The notes below the pieces were generated by a model. The model made no database searches and was not told where the DNA came from. It saw only the letters and a list, made by a program, of their open reading frames with translations. Both the position numbers and the translations under genes were made by a program. 64,000 nucleotides of DNA from NCBI RefSeq assembly GCF_004364645.1, contig NZ_SOAW01000001.1, positions 310,001 to 374,000 of the forward strand, read 5' to 3'. This DNA is from Naumannella halotolerans (lineage in GTDB: Bacteria > Actinomycetota > Actinomycetes > Propionibacteriales > Propionibacteriaceae). Positions 15,330 to 23,762 of the stretch are shown piece after piece. The stretch's first letter is position 1. The number at the start of each line of letters is the position of its first letter.

Positions 15330-16700
15330 TCAGGCAGGAACCACCCGGATCAACTTCCGGTTGACGAACTCCCCGATGCCGTAGCGACCCAGCTCCCGGC
15401 CGAAACCGGAACGCTTGATCCCGCCGAAGATCAACTCCGCACCCTCGGCGCCGACGGCATTGACGAAGACCATCCCGGCGGCCAGCGCATCGGCCACCCG
15501 CAGTGCCTGGGCATCGTCGGTGGTGAAGACATAGGAGCCCAGGCCATAGGGGGTGTCATTGGCCAGAGCAACCGCCTCCTCCTCCGACGACACCTTGAAC
15601 AGCATCGCCACCGGCCCGAAGAACTCCTCGGTGTAGGCATCCTGCTCCGGTGTCACGCCGGTCAGCACCGTCGGCGGGAAGAAGTTCCCCTGGGCCCTGC
15701 CGTCACCACTGATCTGTGCGCCCTGGTCGACCGCCCGGTCGACCTGCTCCTGCAGGCGCTGGGTCGCTGCGGCCGACGACAGCGGGCCGAGCTCGGTCTC
15801 CGGGGAGGTCGGATCGCCCGGGGTGACCGCGGTGAACTTCTCGGTGAACTTCGCGGCGAAGTCGTCGTAGAGGTCCTCGGCGACGATGAACCGCTTGGCG
15901 GCATTGCAGGCCTGGCCGCTGTTGTCCAGACGTGCGGCCATACCCGCCTCGACCGCGGCATCGAGATCGTCGGTCGAGAGCAGGATGAACGGATCCGAAC
16001 CGCCCAGTTCCAGCACCACCTTCTTCAGATTGCGGCCGGCGACCTCGGCCACGGCGGCTCCCGCCCGGGCCGATCCGGTCACCGAGACCGCCTCCACCCG
16101 AGGATCGGCGATCACCTCCGCGATCTGGTCATTGGTGGCGAAGATGTTGGTGTAGACCCCGGCGGGAAGGCCGGCGTCGTCGAAGATCTCCTGCAGCGCC
16201 GTCGCCGATTTCGGGCACTGCGGTGCGTGCTTGAGCAGGATCGCATTACCGGCCACCAGGTTGGGCCCGGCGAAACGGGCGACCTGGTAGTACGGGAAGT
16301 TCCACGGCATGATCCCCAGCAGGACGCCGAAAGGAGCTTGGCGGATGATGGCCGAACCCTCACCCTCCAGCAGCTTCACCGGCTCGTCGGCCAGGAACTC
16401 CGGTCCGTTCTCGGCGTAGTACTCATGGATCGCCACGCAGAAGTCGACCTCCCCGAGCGCCTGCTCGAGCGGTTTGCCCATCTCCTCGACGATGATCGCC
16501 GCCAGCTCGTCGCGTCGCTCGGTGTGCAACTCGGCGACCCGGGCGATCACCTTGGCGCGCTCGGCCACCGGCGTTCTCGCCCACTCCTTCTGCGCGGCGG
16601 CAGCGCCGGCAATGGCGTCGGCGAGCTCGCTGTCGGTGATGGTCGGATACTCGGCGACGGTCTCGCCGGTTGCCGGGTTGATCACTGCGTAGTCGGACAT
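15330..16700 (-). CDS. NAD(P)+ aldehyde dehydrogenase, succinate-semialdehyde type
   Basis: Oxidises an aldehyde to its acid, most likely succinate semialdehyde to succinate given its resemblance to GabD/Sad enzymes. The 456-residue length suits that subgroup. Key sites: GIMPWNFPYYQV (oxyanion Asn), VSVTGSARAGAAVA (cofactor loop), VVLELGGSDPFILL (general-base Glu), DNSGQACNAAKRF (nucleophilic Cys) and EEFFGPVAMLFKV. It starts at ATG 16700 behind a CAGGAGG site; the antisense-open frame that extends to 17525 is not coding. It is monocistronic, with no GABA aminotransferase nearby, so the substrate assignment is by similarity only. Confidence 0.9.
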   Translation of the reverse strand: MSDYAVINPATGETVAEYPTITDSELADAIAGAAAAQKEWARTPVAERAKVIARVAELHTERRDELAAIIVEEMGKPLEQALGEVDFCVAIHEYYAENGPEFLADEPVKLLEGEGSAIIRQAPFGVLLGIMPWNFPYYQVARFAGPNLVAGNAILLKHAPQCPKSATALQEIFDDAGLPAGVYTNIFATNDQIAEVIADPRVEAVSVTGSARAGAAVAEVAGRNLKKVVLELGGSDPFILLSTDDLDAAVEAGMAARLDNSGQACNAAKRFIVAEDLYDDFAAKFTEKFTAVTPGDPTSPETELGPLSSAAATQRLQEQVDRAVDQGAQISGDGRAQGNFFPPTVLTGVTPEQDAYTEEFFGPVAMLFKVSSEEEAVALANDTPYGLGSYVFTTDDAQALRVADALAAGMVFVNAVGAEGAELIFGGIKRSGFGRELGRYGIGEFVNRKLIRVVPA

Positions 16701-16844
16701 TTCCAGCCTCCTGATTGGGCCCCGATGACTCGGCAGTGCGGCGGACAGGGAGTGGCTCCGCGCCGTCGAGTCCATCGTTCCACATCGGGTCCGCCTGCGT
16801 CCGGTCGGCGGCGACCGTCCTCCCGGCAGGCGGCGCTCGGTGTC

Positions 16845-16850
16845 TAGGCT
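16845..16850 (+). promoter_or_regulatory. Probable -10 element of a leaderless promoter
   Basis: TAGGCT lies 6 nt before GTG 16857, with no ribosome-binding site. Confidence 0.55.
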
Positions 16851-16856
16851 GGAGCG

Positions 16857-17645
16857 GTGGATCGGGAGCAGGCTACGGACGAGGTCATTCGGTACGCCGC
16901 GATCGGCGACAGCTTCACCGAGGGGATCGGTGACGAGGGACCCGAGGGGCCGGTCGGCTGGGCCGACCGGGTGGCCGCCCGATTGGCCGATGACCATGAC
17001 CTGCTCTACGCCAACTTCGCGGTCCGGGGCCGCCGCCTGGATGCGGTGATCGATGAGCAGGTGCCGGCCGCGCTCTCCTTGGACCCGCCGCCGACCATGA
17101 TCACCTTCTGTGCCGGCGGCAATGACCTGCTGCGCCCACGGTTCACCCCTGAGCAGGCGGCAGCCCGGGTGGAGGAGGTCGTGGTGAGGTTCCGCCGAGC
17201 GGGTGTGCAGGTGGTCCTGGTGAGCAGCGCCGACCCCTCGGGCGGACTGCCGATGGGCCGCCTGGTACGGGCCCGCGGTGATCACTACGCGCGGCTGATC
17301 GGTGACCTCGCCGCCCGGCAGCGGGTGAAGTTCGTCGACATCTCCCACGACCTCGAGACCGCGCGGGCGCAGTACTGGTCGGCGGATCGGTTGCACCTGA
17401 ACAGCGACGGGCACCGGCGGGTTGCCGCACTCGTCCTGCGCGGACTCGGGATCGACCCCGATGTCGAGCCGTCGGTGGCAGCACCTCGGCGCCGCGGAAG
17501 CACCCTCAGTTTCACCCGCCGACACTTCGCGCCCTGGGTGTGGCGGCGGGTCCGGGGTCGGTCGTCCGGTGACGGCCGGCAGGGCAAGCGGGTGCAGTGG
17601 AGCCGTCCGGGCGCCGTCCTCGGGCCGAGGGAGTCCTCGGTCTGA
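16857..17645 (+). CDS. SGNH/GDSL-family hydrolase
   Basis: Serine esterase/lipase-like enzyme of the SGNH superfamily. The 262 residues show block I AAIGDSFTEGIGDEGP (nucleophile Ser), block II with ANFAVRGRRLDAVI (oxyanion Gly), block III FCAGGNDLL (oxyanion Asn) and block V WSADRLHLNSDGHRRVA with the catalytic Asp and His. No signal peptide is seen, so it should be cytoplasmic. A basic, Pro/Arg-rich tail follows the catalytic domain (about 200-262). Substrate unknown; related actinobacterial proteins are annotated only by superfamily. Confidence 0.92.
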   Translation: MDREQATDEVIRYAAIGDSFTEGIGDEGPEGPVGWADRVAARLADDHDLLYANFAVRGRRLDAVIDEQVPAALSLDPPPTMITFCAGGNDLLRPRFTPEQAAARVEEVVVRFRRAGVQVVLVSSADPSGGLPMGRLVRARGDHYARLIGDLAARQRVKFVDISHDLETARAQYWSADRLHLNSDGHRRVAALVLRGLGIDPDVEPSVAAPRRRGSTLSFTRRHFAPWVWRRVRGRSSGDGRQGKRVQWSRPGAVLGPRESSV

Positions 17646-17772
17646 GATCGGGCGGGTCGGTGGTGTCGTCGAGCGGCGTCACCGATCGCGTGATCCGCGC
17701 CCACTGATCCGGTCGTCCGGCTCACTGACAGGCCGCTGGCAACGGGACAGCCCCGACCCGCCCGGGAACGCC

Positions 17773-17802
17773 GAACGCCGCCCCGATCCCGGAGCGGCGT
17801 TC
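17773..17802. terminator. Bidirectional terminator
   Basis: GAACGCCGC (17773-17781) pairs with GCGGCGTTC (17794-17802) between the converging SGNH hydrolase and DUF4191 genes. Confidence 0.65.
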
Positions 17803-17809
17803 GCGGACC

Positions 17810-18631
17810 TCAGCGGCCGCGCATTCCCTGGCGCATACCCTTCATCGACGTGGGTACGGGACCCTTCGGCATCGGCAGCTTGGGTCGGATGCTGTCCAGG
17901 GCCTTCAACCGCGAGCGGACCTCGGCGACCTCGTGCGACTGCAGCTTCTTCGGCAGCTTCTTGATGTGATCGGCCAGCTTGTCCAGCGGCACCAGGCCTT
18001 CGCGCTCACCCATCACGACGGTGGTCACCGGCACCTCGTAGGCGATCTTCTGGTGCTTCTTCGCCTCGCTGGCCAGCAACTGCCGTACCCGTCCCGGTTC
18101 GCCCTCACCGATCAGCACGATTCCGGCCGGTCCGACGGTACGGTGCACCGCATCCATCTGCCTGTTGGCGGCGATCGCCGGGGTGGACAGCCACTTCTTC
18201 TTGGGCAGCATCGACAACGCGACCTCGGCCGAACCGGTCTGCCCGGCATAGCGCTTGAAGGTGGCCTTCTTGGTCTGGTTGACCAGGACGAACATCGCCA
18301 GCGGCAGACCGACGAACAGCCCGAGCAGGCCCAGCCACAGCATCTGGTCGACGAACCAGCCGATCAGCAGACCGATCACGATCGGCAGTACAAAGGCCCC
18401 GAGCAGCATCCAGGGCAGCGCCGGCTGGTACTCCTTGGTGACCTTGTAGGCCTCCTTGATCTGCCGGAACGTGCCCATGTCGGCAGGGTTGTTCGACTTC
18501 CGGCGGCGCTCCTTCGCGGCCTTGCGAGCCGCCTTCTGCTGGTTCTCCAGCTCTTTGGCGCGCTGCTTGGCCTCGTTCACGGCCTGCCGGACCTCGGCGC
18601 GGCTCTTCTTCTGCGGCTGGGTGCTGCTCAC
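17810..18631 (-). CDS. DUF4191 membrane protein
   Basis: A 273-residue actinobacterial protein of unknown function that is regularly found beside lipA and lipB. A strongly basic N-terminus (about 1-55, alternating K/R/A, probably coiled coil) is followed by FRQIKEAYKVTKEYQPALPW, two transmembrane helices (about 75-120: MLLGAFVLPIVIGLLIGWFV and LWLGLLGLFVGLPLAMFVLV) and a long cytoplasmic C-domain with YAGQTGSAEVALSML, PAGIVLIGEGEPGRVRQLLA and HEVAEVRSRLKALDS. It starts with GTG 18631, 34 bp after lipA, and probably shares its transcript. A role in lipoate metabolism is suggested only by synteny. Confidence 0.88.
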   Translation of the reverse strand: MSSTQPQKKSRAEVRQAVNEAKQRAKELENQQKAARKAAKERRRKSNNPADMGTFRQIKEAYKVTKEYQPALPWMLLGAFVLPIVIGLLIGWFVDQMLWLGLLGLFVGLPLAMFVLVNQTKKATFKRYAGQTGSAEVALSMLPKKKWLSTPAIAANRQMDAVHRTVGPAGIVLIGEGEPGRVRQLLASEAKKHQKIAYEVPVTTVVMGEREGLVPLDKLADHIKKLPKKLQSHEVAEVRSRLKALDSIRPKLPMPKGPVPTSMKGMRQGMRGR

Positions 18632-18665
18632 GGTCTCAGTCGATCTCTCGGTGTTTCAGGACTTC

Positions 18666-19592
18666 TCAGTCGGTGCGGGAATCCATCGCCTGACGGTACA
18701 GCCGACCGGCCCGGTACGACGAACGCACCAGCGGGCCGCTCATCACCCCGGAGTAGCCGATCTCGGTGGCCTCGGCAGCCATCTCGTCGAACTCCTGGGG
18801 CTCCACCCAACGCTCGATCGGGTGGTGGCGCGGGGAGGGGCGCAGGTACTGGGTGATGGTGATGATCTCGGCCCCGGCGGCGTGCAGATCCTGCAGTGCC
18901 TCGGTGACCTCCTGGCGGGTCTCACCCATGCCCAGGATCAGGTTGGTCTTGGTGACCAGGCCGAACTCGCGGCTCCAGCGCAGCACGTCCAGCGAACGCT
19001 CGTAGCGGAAACCGGGCCGGATCCGCTTGAAGATCCGGGGGACGGTCTCCACATTGTGGGCGAAGACCTCCGGCCGGGTCTCGAAGATCTGGGTCAGGTA
19101 GTCCCGGTTGCCGGAGAAGTCGGGGGCGAGCATCTCCACCCCCACACCGGGGTTGAGTTCGTGGATCTTCCGGATGGTCTCGGCGTAGAGCCATGCACCC
19201 TCGTCGGGCAGGTCGTCACGGCAGACGCCGGTCACCGTGGCGTAGCGCAGTCCCATCTTCTGCACCGACTCGGCCACCCGTACCGGTTCCCCGGAGTCGA
19301 AGTCGGCCGGTTTGCCGGTGTCGATCTGGCAGAAGTCGCAGCGCCGGGTGCACTGGTCCCCGCCGATCAGGAAGGTCGCCTCGCGATCCTCCCAACACTC
19401 GAAGATGTTCGGGCAACCGGCGGACTGGCAGACCGTGTGCAGGTCCTCGTCCTTCACCAGGTTGGTGAGCTCGCGGTACTCCGGACCCATCTTCGCGGTG
19501 GTCTTGATCCACGACGGTTTCTTCTCGATGGGGACCTGGGAGTTCCGCACTTCGAGGCGGAGCAGCTTGCGTCCTTGCGGGAGGGTCGTCAC
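18666..19592 (-). CDS. lipA: Lipoyl synthase (radical SAM)
   Basis: Inserts two sulfurs into protein-bound octanoyl groups to make lipoyl cofactors. The 308 residues (from GTG 19592) carry the auxiliary cluster motif CxxxxxCxxxxxC as [12 protein letters not shown], the radical SAM motif CxxxCxxC as [11 protein letters not shown], then [34 protein letters not shown] and [16 protein letters not shown], and the C-terminal SYRAGR with the sulfur-cluster serine. A longer form starting at ATG 19637 is possible, since neither start has a clear ribosome site. It follows lipB by 133 bp on the same strand; substrates here include the E2 protein and GcvH. Confidence 0.97.
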   Translation of the reverse strand: MTTLPQGRKLLRLEVRNSQVPIEKKPSWIKTTAKMGPEYRELTNLVKDEDLHTVCQSAGCPNIFECWEDREATFLIGGDQCTRRCDFCQIDTGKPADFDSGEPVRVAESVQKMGLRYATVTGVCRDDLPDEGAWLYAETIRKIHELNPGVGVEMLAPDFSGNRDYLTQIFETRPEVFAHNVETVPRIFKRIRPGFRYERSLDVLRWSREFGLVTKTNLILGMGETRQEVTEALQDLHAAGAEIITITQYLRPSPRHHPIERWVEPQEFDEMAAEATEIGYSGVMSGPLVRSSYRAGRLYRQAMDSRTD

Positions 19593-19725
19593 CGAAGGAA
19601 GTCTACCGGGCTTGCCGAAGCGATGTGTCCGGCCCATGATCCGGGTGCGTGCAGGCTGCTGTGCCGCCGGCCGGTGAGCCCGGAATCGTGCGTTCGCGTG
19701 CAGCAGACGCGGGGGAGTGTCGTGC

Positions 19726-20421
19726 TCAGCCGACGGCGTGGGCGGTGTCGGTCCGGACGGCTCCGGCTGGGTCGTGTTCGGCGAAGGCGAGGGCGGTACG
19801 CAGGTGGGTGGTCAGCAACGGTGCCACCTCGGCCACCTCCACCGGGCGCCGCAGTTCCTGGCCGATCGAGGTCACCGCGGCGTCGGAGATGCCGCAGGGG
19901 ATCATGTTCGCGAACCATCGCATGTCCGGGTCGACGTTGATCGCCAACCCGTGCATGGTCGTGTTCGCGGCGACCCGGATGCCGACCTGGCCGAGCTTGC
20001 GGTCCGGGCCGATGCCGTCACCGAGGATCCAGACCCCCGATCGCCCCTCCACCCGGGTGGCGTCGAGGTCGAGGTCGGCGAGGGTGTCCAGCATCGCCTG
20101 CTCCAGCCGGCGGACGTAGTCGACGACCCGTACCGATTCGTTGAGCCGGACGATCGGGTACGCGACCAGCTGGCCCGGGCCGTGCCAGGTGATCTTGCCA
20201 CCGCGATCGACGTCGATCACCGGCGTACCGTCGAACGGCAGGTCCTGGGGCTGGGTGCGCTTGCCGGCGGTGTAGACCGAGGGATGCTGTACCAGCAGGA
20301 CCGTGGGGCCCCGCTCACCGGCGGCGACCTGGGCGTGGATCTCGCGTTGGAGTTGCCAGGCCGACTGGTAGTCGGTCAGTTCACCGCGCTCGATGCCCAG
20401 ATCGGGAAACTCCAGTGTCAT
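19726..20421 (-). CDS. lipB: Lipoyl(octanoyl) transferase
   Basis: Moves octanoyl groups from acyl carrier protein to the lysine of lipoyl domains, giving the substrate of LipA. The 231 residues contain the family signature [20 protein letters not shown], the catalytic-pocket [16 protein letters not shown], the RSGVW block and [32 protein letters not shown], where the Cys of PCGI and the Lys of GQVGI-type segments form the usual catalytic pair region. ATG 20421 starts the gene; the upstream gap to the TetR gene holds a 30-bp tandem duplication. Confidence 0.97.
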   Translation of the reverse strand: MTLEFPDLGIERGELTDYQSAWQLQREIHAQVAAGERGPTVLLVQHPSVYTAGKRTQPQDLPFDGTPVIDVDRGGKITWHGPGQLVAYPIVRLNESVRVVDYVRRLEQAMLDTLADLDLDATRVEGRSGVWILGDGIGPDRKLGQVGIRVAANTTMHGLAINVDPDMRWFANMIPCGISDAAVTSIGQELRRPVEVAEVAPLLTTHLRTALAFAEHDPAGAVRTDTAHAVG

Positions 20422-20453
20422 GGCCCTCAGCCTACGCCTTGGCTCCGACCGCC

Positions 20454-20513
20454 GGATCGGGGCTCAGTCGGTTGCCCGTGACCGGATCGGGGTTCAGTCG
20501 GTTGCCCGTGACC
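20454..20513. repeat. 30-bp tandem duplication carrying the TetR stop codon
   Basis: Two adjacent 30-bp units (20454-20483 and 20484-20513) differ at one base. Each contains TCAGTCGGTTGCCCGTGACC, that is, the last codons and stop of the minus-strand TetR gene, so an in-frame second copy of the tail and stop follows the true stop. Confidence 0.85.
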
Positions 20514-21108
20514 GGAGCAGGCGGTCGAGGGTGTCGCGGATCAGTTCCTGCCCGCCATCCTCGGCCAGATCGGGCAGGTTCCCACTCACCGCCAAGGTGG
20601 CCAGGCCGTGGGCCAGACTCCAGGCGGCGAGCAGCGCGGGTTCGGTGGTCGGGCGGGGGCGCGCGTCATCGGGAGGGGGCTGCCCGGCCCCGGGGGTACG
20701 GGGTGATGTCGGGCCGAACTCCGCGGACTCCTCGGCTGCCCGGATCAGGGCATCGGCCAGGGCGTTCTGGGCGGCCTGCAGGGCCGGGTCGTCGGCGTCG
20801 ACCAGCTGGGGCGCGAACATCACCTGGAAATGTGCCGGGTGGCTCAGGGCGAAATTGACGTAGGCGATACCGCTCTGCAGCAGGTCCGGCGCTTCGTCCA
20901 GTGCGGTGGTGAGCTCGTGGTGTCCCTGGACGGCGAGCGCTGTGAGCAGACCGCGGCGGCCTCCGAAATGATGCCTGGCGGCGGCGTGGGTGACGTCGAG
21001 ATCGCGTGCGAGTGCGCGCAGGTTGAGGCTGTCCATGCCATTGGCGGTGATCGCCGCGGCTGCGGCGCTCAGGAAGGCGCCGCGCAGATCCTCGTGGTGA
21101 TAGGGCAC
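20494..21108 (-). CDS. TetR-family transcriptional regulator
   Basis: A 204-residue repressor. The N-terminal HTH (about 8-55) reads LRGAFLSAAAAAITANGMDS, LNLRALARDLDVTHAAARHHFGGRRGLLTALA, and the C-terminal half is the helical ligand-binding and dimer domain, with LLAAWSLAHGLATLAV typical of the subgroup whose C-domain resembles the WHG type. It starts with GTG 21108 and diverges from a two-gene membrane operon. Three related palindromes in the 115-bp gap are likely its operators, so it should control itself and the two membrane genes. Confidence 0.9.
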   Translation of the reverse strand: MPYHHEDLRGAFLSAAAAAITANGMDSLNLRALARDLDVTHAAARHHFGGRRGLLTALAVQGHHELTTALDEAPDLLQSGIAYVNFALSHPAHFQVMFAPQLVDADDPALQAAQNALADALIRAAEESAEFGPTSPRTPGAGQPPPDDARPRPTTEPALLAAWSLAHGLATLAVSGNLPDLAEDGGQELIRDTLDRLLRSRATD

Positions 21109-21117
21109 GGCCGGAAC

Positions 21118-21131
21118 TTACCACCGGAAAG
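21118..21131. promoter_or_regulatory. Candidate TetR operator, site 1
   Basis: TTACCACCGGAAAG is the reverse complement of site 2 (21161-21174) with one mismatch. It lies 9 bp upstream of the TetR start codon. Confidence 0.6.
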
Positions 21132-21160
21132 TTCTTCGGGAAAGGCTCCTGCGGAACTGT

Positions 21161-21189
21161 CTTTCCAGTGGTAACTTTCCAATGGAAAG
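21161..21189. promoter_or_regulatory. Candidate tandem TetR operators, sites 2 and 3
   Basis: CTTTCCAGTGGTAA (21161-21174) abuts the perfect palindrome CTTTCCAATGGAAAG (21175-21189). Both fit TTTCCAnTGGAAA. They lie 35 bp upstream of the first membrane gene. Confidence 0.7.
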
Positions 21190-21223
21190 CGGCGTCTGTC
21201 GCACGAGACCCAAAGGAGTGACC

Positions 21224-21634
21224 ATGTCCTCAGCACTCGCCATCACCGCCGGAGCGGTCCTGCTGACCGTGATCGGAATCGCCTACGGCGGCACCTTCCT
21301 GCTGCAGGTCGGCGCAGGGAAGGTGGGCACCAACGATTTGCAGAAGAAGTTCTTCCGGGCCGGACATGCCCACGCCGGGGTGTTGGTGATCCTCGGTCTG
21401 GTGGTCGAGTTGTACCTCGACCTGGCCCGCGTGGCGCCCCTGTGGCGGGGGTTGGGGGCAGGGGTCCTGTACTCGGCGATCCTGATCCCGGCCGGCTTCT
21501 TCCTGTCCGTGCTCGGTCGTGATCCAGCCCGCCCGGGGCGGTTGATGATCCTGCTCTGGCTCGGTGTGGCCTCGCTGGTGATCGGCCTGGTGTCGGCAGC
21601 GATCGGACTGATCACCGTGGGGGTCTCGGCATGA
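21224..21634 (+). CDS. Four-helix integral membrane protein
   Basis: A 136-residue membrane protein of unknown function with helices at about 3-27 (ITAGAVLLTVIGIAYGGTFL), 45-65 (HAHAGVLVILGLVVELYL), 73-95 and 108-132. The short hydrophilic loop VGTNDLQKKFFRAGHAHAG contains two His. An AAAGGAG site precedes ATG 21224. Its stop overlaps the next start (ATGA), so it forms a coupled pair with the DUF1772-like gene under the divergent TetR regulator. Nothing in it suggests a defined substrate. Confidence 0.85.
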   Translation: MSSALAITAGAVLLTVIGIAYGGTFLLQVGAGKVGTNDLQKKFFRAGHAHAGVLVILGLVVELYLDLARVAPLWRGLGAGVLYSAILIPAGFFLSVLGRDPARPGRLMILLWLGVASLVIGLVSAAIGLITVGVSA

Positions 21635-22104
21635 TCGGGGTGTTCGCGACCGGTCTGCTCGGGGCCATGGCGATCGTGATCACCGGATTCGTGGCCTGCA
21701 CCGAGTTCGGTTCCTACGCCTTCGTCCACCCGGTGCTTCGTCGGCTGCCGGAGAAGCAGTGGCTGCAGGTGGAGCAGGGTTTGCTCGGTACCTTCGGCAA
21801 GGTGATGCCGATCGGGATGATCATCTCGGTGATCCTGGCGATCGTGCTGCTGGTCGACGCCTGGGGCGGTCCGGTGCTGGGGGTGGTGATGACCGGTCTG
21901 GCCACCATCTGCTTCGTGGTCACGGTGCTCTGCACCGTACGGGTGAACGTACCGATCAATCTGGCCACCGCGCGGATCCCGATGGACCGTCCGCCGGCCG
22001 ACTGGCGGGCAATGCGCGCCAGATGGGAAGTCTTCCAAGCGCTTCGTTCCTGGTTGATGCTCGGCGGCTTCGCCGCCATCACGGTGGCCGTGGTATCTGC
22101 CTGA
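21631..22104 (+). CDS. DUF1772-like integral membrane protein
   Basis: A 157-residue membrane protein with about four helices. The C-terminal block NVPINLATARIPMDRPPADWRAMRARWEVFQALRSW has the Asn, Asp-Trp, Arg-Trp and His/Gln-xx-Arg spacing of the DUF1772 family, which includes fungal anthrone oxygenases as well as many uncharacterised bacterial members. The early segment FVACTEFGSYAFVHPVLRRLP is also typical. It is co-expressed with the preceding membrane gene by overlap. An oxygenase role is possible but not shown. Confidence 0.8.
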   Translation: MIGVFATGLLGAMAIVITGFVACTEFGSYAFVHPVLRRLPEKQWLQVEQGLLGTFGKVMPIGMIISVILAIVLLVDAWGGPVLGVVMTGLATICFVVTVLCTVRVNVPINLATARIPMDRPPADWRAMRARWEVFQALRSWLMLGGFAAITVAVVSA

Positions 22105-22196
22105 GGAACCGGGGAGCCCGGCCACGACCGGGACCGGGGGAGTCGCGGCGTCGGCTCGCAGCGCCTCTCACAAGGGACCCGGCTGGCAATCGCGTC

Positions 22197-22202
22197 TATA
22201 GT
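22197..22202 (+). promoter_or_regulatory. Probable -10 element of a leaderless promoter
   Basis: TATAGT lies 8 nt before ATG 22211. No ribosome-binding site is present. Confidence 0.5.
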
Positions 22203-22210
22203 GGTCTGCG

Positions 22211-23137
22211 ATGTCCAGCCCTTCCTCGCGCCGCCGTGGTGGCACCGTCGTACTGCTCCTCGGACTGGCGCTGGCTGCGCTGTTGCTCGGACACGAGTTC
22301 CTGCCCGAGGAGGCCGGGATCGCCCTGGCCGTGGAGAGCGCATTGCCTTGGGTGTGGGTACTGATCGCGATCCTGCTGCTGGTGGCTCTGGTCCGCCGCT
22401 CGGTGCTGAGCGTGATCGGCTTCGTCGTCCCGGCTCTGGTCTGGGGCCTGATGTTCGGTCCGAGCCTGCGTCCCCAGGCGGGCGGGGAGCCGGATCTGCT
22501 GGTGGCCACCCAGAATGTCGGTGCCCGACTGCCGCAGCCGACGGCCACGGCCGAGGAACTGATCGCCACCGGTGCCGATCTGATCGCGGTGCAGGAGATC
22601 GATTCCCTGTCCGGGGAGATCATCGTCGAGCGCCTGGATCAGGAGTACGCCTACTCCTCGACAGTCGGCACCGTCGGTCTCTGGTCCGACCTGCCGTTCG
22701 AGGTGGATCGAGACGCCGGCCTGGAAAGCCCCAATTCACGTTCCCTGGTCGCCGATGTGCAGACCGACCTGGGTCCGGTACGGGTGCACGTGGTGCACCT
22801 GCCCTCGGTCCGCCCCGGTGCCGAGGAGCGGCGCAACACCGCACTGTCCGAGCTCGCCGACGACATCGAGTCCGAGGATGCCGAGCGGGTCATCGTGGTG
22901 GGTGACCTGAACACCGCGACCACCGATCGCCGCTTCGACCTGCTGTCCGATCAGCTCACCGACACCCGGGTCGCCGTCGGCGGCGGCTTCGGATTCACCT
23001 GGCCGGCGATCTTCCCCCTCACCCGGCCCGATCACGTGCTGGTGAAGGGTCTCGAACCGGTCAGCGACCAGGTTCTCGATCGCGGGACCAGTGACCACCG
23101 CGCGGTGGTCGCAGGGCTCAGCTCCGACGAGGGCTGA
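22211..23137 (+). CDS. Membrane-anchored endonuclease/exonuclease/phosphatase (EEP) family protein
   Basis: A 308-residue protein with three N-terminal helices (about 13-31, 38-60, 64-84) that place a C-terminal EEP domain outside the membrane. The metal phosphoesterase motifs are all present: LLVATQNVGARL (Asn), LIAVQEID (Glu), VRVHVVHLPS (His), VIVVGDLNTATTDRRF (Asp, Asn), ARPDHVL-like TRPDHVLV and TSDHRAVVA (Asp-His). Such proteins cleave phosphodiesters in nucleic acids, lipids or inositol phosphates; the substrate here is unknown. It ends at a convergent hairpin. Confidence 0.9.
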   Translation: MSSPSSRRRGGTVVLLLGLALAALLLGHEFLPEEAGIALAVESALPWVWVLIAILLLVALVRRSVLSVIGFVVPALVWGLMFGPSLRPQAGGEPDLLVATQNVGARLPQPTATAEELIATGADLIAVQEIDSLSGEIIVERLDQEYAYSSTVGTVGLWSDLPFEVDRDAGLESPNSRSLVADVQTDLGPVRVHVVHLPSVRPGAEERRNTALSELADDIESEDAERVIVVGDLNTATTDRRFDLLSDQLTDTRVAVGGGFGFTWPAIFPLTRPDHVLVKGLEPVSDQVLDRGTSDHRAVVAGLSSDEG

Positions 23138-23156
23138 GGGCGCCGACACGCAGGAC

Positions 23157-23187
23157 GCCGCCGTACCCCAGACACAGGTACGGCGGC
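23157..23187. terminator. Bidirectional terminator
   Basis: A perfect 11-bp stem, GCCGCCGTACC (23157-23167) and its complement (23177-23187), with a 9-nt loop between converging genes. Confidence 0.8.
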
Positions 23188-23202
23188 GCAGCGACTCGCC
23201 GA

Positions 23203-23655
23203 TCAGACCGCGGCGGCCAGCTTGTTCAGTGAGTCGTCGAGCTGCTCGGCACTGACCAAGGGAAACAGTGGGGTCAGCTTCGGATCGGTCACCGCCGACC
23301 AGTCGTAGGTCAGTCGCACGGTGGTCGCATCCGGGCCGTCGGCCTCCAGCTCCCACAGCCACTCCCAGCCGGGCGGTTCGGTACCGGCAGGTGCGGTCTT
23401 CCAGGCCAGCAGCTTGTTCTTCGCGTACCCGGACACGTGGTTGTCGGTCTTGTAGTCACCGCCCATGTGATCACCGCTCATGTTGAAGGTGAACACCTGC
23501 CCGACCTCGCTGATCCGGTCACCGTGTTCGAGGCTGACGATGAAACCCGATCCGTCGAGCTCGAGATGCCTCTCGGGGTTGCTCAGGATGTCGAAGAGGG
23601 CATCGGTGGGGGCATCGATGGACCGTTCGACAGTGATCTTCTTGTCATCGCTCAT
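23203..23655 (-). CDS. SRPBCC (START-like) family protein
   Basis: A 150-residue helix-grip protein with a hydrophobic cavity, of the polyketide cyclase/dehydrase-like group. It opens with ITVERSIDAPTDALFDILSNPERHLELDGSG, the usual start of SRPBCC domains, and continues to TVRLTYDWSAV and SAEQLDDSLNKLAAAV, the C-terminal helix. It fills the whole protein without added domains. Ligand unknown; many actinomycete paralogues exist. It ends ahead of the shared hairpin. Confidence 0.9.
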   Translation of the reverse strand: MSDDKKITVERSIDAPTDALFDILSNPERHLELDGSGFIVSLEHGDRISEVGQVFTFNMSGDHMGGDYKTDNHVSGYAKNKLLAWKTAPAGTEPPGWEWLWELEADGPDATTVRLTYDWSAVTDPKLTPLFPLVSAEQLDDSLNKLAAAV

Positions 23656-23713
23656 CCCCCCAGTCTGCCAACTCCGGCTCGGGCGGTAACCGGTGGGGAG
23701 GGGGTACGACGAA

Positions 23714-23743
23714 GGGCCGGTCCCGGAAAACCGGAACCGGCCC
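23714..23743 (-). terminator. Terminator after the E2 gene
   Basis: GGGCCGGTCCCGG, loop AAAA, then CCGGAACCGGCCC: a 13-bp stem with one mismatch, 20 bp past the minus-strand stop at 23763. Confidence 0.8.
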
Positions 23744-23762
23744 CTCCTCGGGTGAAGCTCGA

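Noticed and set aside
15330-17525. 731-codon minus-strand frame extending the aldehyde dehydrogenase
   Set aside because: The extra N-terminus is antisense to the SGNH hydrolase, and the dehydrogenase has its own CAGGAGG and ATG at 16700.
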